A DNA stretch of 64,000 nucleotides from Podospora bellae-mahoneyi. Lineage: Eukaryota; Ascomycota; Sordariomycetes; Sordariales; Podosporaceae. A program made the position numbers and the translations under genes. Under the pieces are notes generated by a model, which worked only from the letters and a program-made list of their open reading frames with translations, had not been told where the DNA came from and searched no databases. Positions 59,160-64,000 of this stretch are shown one piece after another; positions within the stretch are counted from its first letter, which is position 1, and each line of letters starts with the position of its first letter. The DNA lies in contig NW_026946361.1 in the NCBI RefSeq assembly GCF_035222275.1, positions 1 through 64,000 on the forward strand, written 5' to 3'.

Positions 59160-60024
59160 TGGCCTGCTAAGAGATGCTCTGGCTGAGAGGTCGCGAGCAA
59201 GATGGTCTCAATGACGCAGGCAGCAAAAAGCACCAGCAAGTTGAGATGAAATCCAAAGTCAATTGATGGCCAGGTTACGCTACGTCCACCTTATATCAGA
59301 GACAAGCTCCCCGGTATCGCATATGCAGTGACGCAGTCCGGCCAGGTTTCCATTGAGCTTTGATAGTGGTTCATTCCAGAGCTGACCAATCCCCTCTGAT
59401 ACCCCTCGAAGCTGCTGCACTCGCTGATTTGCCGTTCGATCTCGGACGCCTCCTTTCTCAAGCTTTCCGTTCGCTGCAGGCCATGATGTTATCGTCGGTC
59501 CCTTATCAACCGGCGGCCCCCCACACTCCCTGCCAAAGGCCGCCAGTAGCCGCAAATGCGGGCGAGTGTGGGGAAAGGGACCACTGCCGTCATCGACGAA
59601 TTGGCCCCGCCCCTCTGCTCCCACGCGGGTCTCGATTCATTCCAGTCGAGCTGCCAGTCCTGCCAAGCTCCCTAGCGCTCCTGAATGCCCCTGTGAACGG
59701 CTTTCCATGGCCCCTGGACAGTCCCGACTCCTTCACCGCGGACGTCGCAAGCAGCGCCATCCCCATGACATAGCCCACGCCAGCGGCTTCGGAGAGCGGT
59801 TGCTATCGGCGCTCATAGAAGACGTCAATTCTAATTATCCGATCCAGTGACCAGCCGCGCCAATTGAGGAGGCTGACTGGGTCATGTGGTTTCGTGGTGC
59901 GCCGTGACCATGCAGCTGGGTGATCCTTTCCCCGACAAGGGCCGAAGCGGAAGTACACAGCTCGTGGTGCGAACAACGGTATAAAGGAGGCTGGCAACCA
60001 ACACTGTGGCGGATACAAGAGTGC
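59160..60024. other. Intergenic, promoter side of the proline dehydrogenase gene
   Basis: About 865 bp between two minus-strand genes. It should hold the proline dehydrogenase promoter. No gene, RNA or repeat is recognised. Confidence 0.5.
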
Positions 60025-60721
60025 TCATGCCTTTTGCTTCAAGGTCCTGATCTTGCGCTTGATATACTCGACGTATTGCAGACGCCGGCCCCTCTTAGCC
60101 GCCAGGATGTCTTGTATTCCGCCGTAGAGGGTACCGACCACGAGGGCTGTCTTGGTGGTTCGGGCTGCGAGGGGCAATGAGTAACGGTCTGCAGCAGTCT
60201 GTTAGTATTTTGCCGTAGGCTTTCGGTATTCAAGAAAACATACTCCAGAGGCTAAAAACTCCAGCACAAGTCACCATGGACGTCACAGTGTTGAAAAGAT
60301 CGGCAGTGCCGCGATACTCGTCAAACATGTGCTCAATGGAAAACACAGCCGTGGTCCAGACACCAATCTTGGTTCCCATCTTTAGCCCCTCACGTAGGCC
60401 TCCGCGGGCTGCGATGTAATTCTTGCTCTTGTGGTACAGGTACCAGCCGGTGGTGGTCGAGGGCAGCTTGTGGGCGTGCTCGGCGCGGAACTGGAGACTG
60501 GCGATCTTACTGCCGTGTCCTGCTCCGACAAGGAAGCCAGTGCCAAAAGAAAGCATTGTGGCGAGCGGCAGCCGAATCATAGGGGGCATCGACAAGCGCG
60601 AAGAAATGTAGAATGCCTCGATTTCTTCTTTACTGGGTTTTTGATAGCCGAACGGGACATCGTCTTGCTGGGGCGGAGCTGGGATTTGAGCTGCTGAGGC
60701 AGACGCCGGATGAGTAGCCAT
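60025..60721 (-). CDS. Tim17/22/23-domain mitochondrial membrane protein, TIMMDC1-like
   Basis: Small membrane protein of 213 residues with exons 60721-60244 and 60188-60025 (intron 55 bp). The start at MATHPASAS has strong context (ttaccATGgct); the frame is open further upstream but without support. After a Pro/Gln-rich start, hydrophobic segments appear at LPLATMLSFGTGFLVGAG, then at MGTKIGVWTTAVFSIEHMF, VTSMVTCAGVFSLW and TALVVGTLYGGIQDIL. The small-residue spacing (GLREGLKMGTKIGVW) is that of the Tim17 family. The closest match by pattern is the group including the complex I assembly factor TIMMDC1, but import-channel relatives are not excluded. The C-terminus is basic (RKIRTLKQKA). Confidence 0.7.
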
Positions 60722-61031
60722 GGTAAATATATCTTTGGACTCGTGTCCCGTCAGCATGTGCTTGGCCGTGATGTTGGAGAAGGAGAATGCTTCAGCGAGG
60801 AAAGGCAATGGTTAAACTGAGCGGACGAGAGAGCTGCTGCACCGTCGATCTGCCTGGTGATTGGATTGAAAATGGAAAATGCAGAGGTCAAAGCTCCCTG
60901 CCCCACCTTCTGTTTATCGCCAGGATCAGGCAGCTTGGCAACCTGCCCCACACAAGCTCTCACCACACCTTTACACCCAAGACATCAAGATAGTACAAGC
61001 TCGTCAATTTTTAATACAGATCACTGTCAAG
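60722..61031. other. Short bidirectional promoter
   Basis: 310 bp between the Tim17-domain gene (minus) and the small conserved gene (plus). Both must be transcribed from it. No other feature seen. Confidence 0.5.
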
Positions 61032-61516
61032 ATGGTATGTGGTTCTTATAGTGATGTTGCTATGTTGTGAAGCTGACAGAGTGACAGCCGCCACGTTCTG
61101 CCGCCGTCATTGACGACTCGCCTACTGCTCTTACAATCATACTCAAGCACGGCATTACCAGCGTCTTCCTCTTTGCGTCTCCATCATGGACCTTTGAGAA
61201 GCTCTCCGCAAATCTTCTTGAGGTCTTGCGTGACCGCTACCCAGAGGGCGTGCCCAAATCTACCGAGAAAGAATCCGCCATTACGCCCATTCCAACTGAA
61301 GACGCCGACGTCAGAGTCGTGTTTGGCACGCCCAGAGATGCCGACGACTACACCAGGGGGTTCAAGAAGTTTGACGTGAGCCCGGAGGATACTTTGGGCA
61401 AGAAGGGGTTGAAGAAGGTTAGCACTCTTGCGTTTGCGCTGCTGGAACCAGACCAGGATGAGGACGAGCCAGTCAAGTTTGAGGTCGCCTTTCCAATCAA
61501 CGATGTCGAGGCCTAA
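61032..61516 (+). CDS. Conserved small protein of unknown function, 143 aa
   Basis: Two-exon gene in which the first exon contributes only the ATG (61032-61034). A 53-bp intron (GTATGT ... GACAG) follows, then exon 61088-61516. The protein starts MPPRSAAVIDDSPTALTIIL, continues KHGITSVFLFASPSWTFEKL and ends in an acidic region (EPDQDEDEPVKFEV). There is no signal peptide or catalytic motif. The first part looks like a compact alpha/beta fold, possibly ubiquitin-like. I do not recognise a named family. The composition and tidy splice sites argue for a real, conserved gene. Confidence 0.75.
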
Positions 61517-61813
61517 ACATTCCTGGCGTGCACAAAGGAGGGTGGTTCTGGGTCTAAAGTAGCATCATATGCGAGTTTGGCGTTCTCTTAGCTGGTGTTG
61601 GGGCTACAATTGCATTGATATCATGGTGTTTGGTGTTTCTTAGCCCAGAGAGCAAATGACAGTAAATCATTATTCCGTCGTTGGCACGGCTGTTGCCGAA
61701 TGCTACAAGAGCGCCCTTTCATCTCAATGCTATGTGCAAAATGATACCGGATGGATCGCATCTGGGTTAGTGCACTTGTCGATGATGAAGATGAGCAAAA
61801 TAGCAAAAGGTTG
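61517..61813. other. Intergenic between the small gene and tRNA-Gln
   Basis: About 300 bp of 3' flank. On the minus strand this is the region downstream of the tRNA gene. No gene seen. Confidence 0.5.
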
Positions 61814-61905
61814 AGGTCGTGCCCGGGTTCGAACCGGGGTTACTGGAAGGTTTGAATGAGAAATGTCATCAAAATCCAGAGTGATAACCACTACACTACA
61901 CAACC
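61814..61905 (-). tRNA. tRNA-Gln (anticodon UUG) with a 20-nt intron
   Basis: Read on the minus strand, it folds fully. The acceptor stem is GGTTGTG/CACGACC with one G-T pair, the D arm carries box A GTGTAGTGG, the anticodon stem is CTGGA/TCCAG, and the T arm is CCCGG-TTCGAAC-CCGGG. The anticodon loop TTTTGAT gives UUG, for glutamine CAA. Twenty bases between positions 37 and 38 form an intron, in the standard place, and its ATTCAAAC segment can pair with the anticodon region as expected for a spliced precursor. The mature length is 72 nt before CCA addition. A T run on the minus strand downstream is not obvious. Confidence 0.93.
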
Positions 61906-62349
61906 TTTGATAATTTCGACTGTCAGACATGGGCAATATCATTGTCAGTCGTTCCTATTCAACACACGATATCCACGGCACCAGGAGCTCAGTATGTCCT
62001 AGGTAATATATCTTTGGATTCTGTCATTTGATTGATGCCAAAAAAAAATCGAGCCAAAGATCAAAATGACCTCAGGGTGCAGAGGGTCTCGGTGCTAAAA
62101 TTAGCTGGTTTTGGCCCACTCTTCCAGGGGGTCCGGTCTGTTTCTCGCGGGCGTCATTGGCACCTAGCTCCGCTCTCGGCAGGCACGGCGTCCACCTGCT
62201 CTACACGACAAACATTTATCAACCAACAACTGGAAACGAGGCACGAGCAAAAGGGCCACATTACCGTTGGTGTCGCAGTCTGCAACTATTCACAATGCCA
62301 TCATAGTTTTTCGTTGCGTGCGCAACAGTAGGATCAGTCACCGTTGAAG
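61906..62349. other. Intergenic, upstream of tRNA-Gln and the ZIP gene
   Basis: About 440 bp serving as 5' flank of both the minus-strand tRNA and the plus-strand transporter gene. No gene recognised; a run of A bases lies near 62040. Confidence 0.5.
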
Positions 62350-63797
62350 ATGGAGCCAAACTTGCTCGCACCACGAGCCAATGGTGCGTCTTCCTTTGGC
62401 CAACTGCGGCGCATCACTGACAGGAAAGTAGAATGGTCACAGATTCCAACTTCTCTCCTCCTCGCCGAACTTTCCCGACGCGACGACGCCGATCACGATC
62501 AACGACCAGCTTGCGGCTCCGGCAAAAACAGCCATGGCTACGACACGCCGCTTCACGTCTTCGCCCTGTTCCTGATTCTCACCATCAGCACCTCGGCCTG
62601 CGCCTTTCCGCTCTTTTCTCAACGAGTAACGAAGCCGGGGAAGCGCCAAAAGAATGTTCTGTTTGTCTGTCAGCACTTTGGCACTGGTGTCTTGATGGCC
62701 ACAGCGTTTGTGCACTTGCTGCCCACTGCCTTTGTGTCCCTGACAGATCCTTGCCTGCCTCATGTTTTCAGCAAGGGGTACCGGCCACTGGCTGGGCTGA
62801 TAGCCATGATTGCGGCGTTTGTGGTCGTGGTGATTGAGTCGATCCTGTCGAGCCGAGGGGCCGGGCATAGTCACTCACATTCCTGGGACGACGAGGACTC
62901 GGAGGAAGGGCACGAAGAGGCAAAACACACGCGCACGCACGGACATGCTGGACACTCGAGGACCCCGGATATCGCCATGGACGATCTGGAAGGGGCTGGA
63001 GAGCATCGGGGCTTGGTTTCCGGGGCCTCACCTCTTCCGGGAGGCACTCCTCTGATGCAGGCCAAATCGCGCCAGAGCAGGGATTCGTTCGAACGAGAAA
63101 GGGAGTCCCTGGAGCTGGAGCTCAGCTTGGATGAGCTCAATGGCAGCGGACAGGGTGGCTCGACACGGCTCCTGGCCATGTCGAAACCGTTGCCAGCTCT
63201 TCCCGCACATGCGCACAGCGGACATCATCACCAAGGCCCCCCAAACGCGGAGGAACAGCAACGTATGATGCTTCAGTGCGTTTTGTTGGAAGCCGGTATT
63301 CTGTTTCACAGCGTGTTCATCGGCATGGCCCTGTCTGTTGCCACAGGCCCATCCTTTGCCGTTTTTCTTCTGGCCATCTCCTTTCACCGTATGTGCGCCC
63401 TTTCCGCTCTGACAGACAGAAATCCTAACAATGAACAGAATCCTTCGAAGGTCTTGCGCTGGGAACACGCATTGCAGCCCTCCACTTTCCCAAATCCTCT
63501 CCCCATCCTTGGCTGATGGTTCTGGCATTTGGCATGACCACGCCCATCGGCCAAGCCATCGGGCTGTTTGTCCACAGGTTCTACGACCCCATGAGCCAGA
63601 CAGGCTTGCTCATGGTTGGTTTTATGAACGCCATATCTGCCGGTCTGTTGCTCTTTGCCGGGCTTGTCCAGCTGCTGGCAGAAGACTTTTTGAGTGAAAA
63701 GAGCTACAAGACACTGAGAGGACGGAAACGAGTGAATGCCTTTCTGGCAGTGGCCGGAGGCGCAAGCCTGATGAGCCTGGTGGGGGCCTTTGCCTAA
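62350..63797 (+). CDS. ZIP-family zinc transporter
   Basis: Membrane transporter that brings zinc (or iron) into the cytosol. Exons are 62350-63388 and 63439-63797 (intron 50 bp), for 465 residues. The extracellular start includes DDADHDQRPACGSG. Helices 1-3 follow (FALFLILTISTSACAFPLF; FGTGVLMATAFVHLLPTAF; LAGLIAMIAAFVVVVIES). The long loop between helices 3 and 4 (about 180-310) holds two His-rich patches, GHSHSHSWDDED and HAHSGHHHQG, which would bind metal. The ZIP signature helices are intact: LEAGILFHSVFIGMALSV and, across the intron, SFHQSFEGLALGTRI. Helices 6-8 complete the fold and the protein ends VGAFA. Plasma-membrane placement is usual but not shown. Zinc-dependent control is likely for the family; I did not identify the site. 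Confidence 0.93.
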
Positions 63798-63856
63798 TAC
63801 CAATCTTTGTTGTACCATATACAGGCCTCTATACTAATGATATACTCCTGCACATA

Positions 63857-64000
63857 TCATGACCGCTTGTTCTGAACATATTGCGTAAACGTGGCCCTAG
63901 CGTTCTTGCCAAAGTCCAGCGCGTTGCTAAACATGCCTTGGTTGTTGTGCACAGGAAAGCTACCGGATGGGTTTGAAGGCTGGGGCACGGCGGTGCGGCT
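63857..64000 (-). CDS. 3' end of an unidentified gene, cut by the window edge
   Basis: The last 47 codons and stop of a minus-strand gene whose start lies beyond the window. The peptide is Pro/Asn/Ser-rich at first (PQPSNPSGSFPVHNNQG) and ends MFSNALDFGKNARATFTQYV followed by QNKRS. No family is recognised from this piece. It converges on the ZIP gene, with stops only 60 bp apart. Confidence 0.6.
   Translation of the reverse strand, partial: SRTAVPQPSNPSGSFPVHNNQGMFSNALDFGKNARATFTQYVQNKRS

Overview
The window is the left end of a chromosome from a filamentous ascomycete, most likely a Sordariomycete. It opens with fungal TAACCC telomere repeats. Gene introns are mostly 50-70 bp with GT...AG ends. 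The repeats show heavy C-to-T and G-to-A decay that spares CpG but removes CpA/TpG, which is the signature of repeat-induced point mutation (RIP). The gene set fits this too: a GH11 xylanase, Zn2Cys6 and RTA1 proteins, and a DHA2 transporter. I cannot name the species from the sequence.

Bases 1-26625 are subtelomere. After the telomere tract comes a ~60-bp AT-rich satellite in which many units carry a GCGGT/ACCGC inverted repeat (to ~2560), then featureless AT-rich DNA. Two head-to-tail copies of one module follow (A: ~3617-11640; B: 11641-26625). Each module holds, left to right, a RIP-destroyed telomere-linked RecQ helicase gene on the minus strand, a GC-richer ~181-bp tandem array, a conserved ~650-bp block, a ~198-bp satellite array and a shared ~105-bp end segment. 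Copy B is split by a fossil Ty3/Gypsy chromovirus with 445-bp LTRs and a 5-bp target duplication. The presumed 3' non-coding part of that element carries two tRNA-like sequences exactly 200 bp apart, plus a weaker third candidate.

From 26626 onward the DNA is unique and of normal composition. The first genes are accessory ones: a secreted GH11 xylanase with CreA-type and XlnR-type motifs upstream, an RTA1-family membrane protein, a broken chitin-binding polysaccharide deacetylase, a large FAD monooxygenase with a hydrophobic C-terminal half, a small Cys-rich secreted-protein candidate, a DHA2 efflux transporter and a three-module Cys-rich secreted protein. After ~44 kb core genes dominate: a RhoGAP-fold protein without the arginine finger, an eEF1A-methyltransferase-like enzyme, an NTF2/SnoaL-fold protein, a Zn2Cys6 regulator, the KEOPS subunit Cgi121, mitochondrial proline dehydrogenase, a Tim17-domain protein, a conserved small protein, tRNA-Gln(UUG), a ZIP zinc transporter and the 3' end of one more gene. 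A flavin monooxygenase pseudogene lies among them.

The layout reads as a gradient. Silenced, mutated repeats lie at the tip, then niche genes and fresh pseudogenes, then housekeeping genes. The nonsense changes in the two host pseudogenes are read as C:G-to-T:A, the direction RIP would produce, but both single-copy genes are far from any visible repeat.
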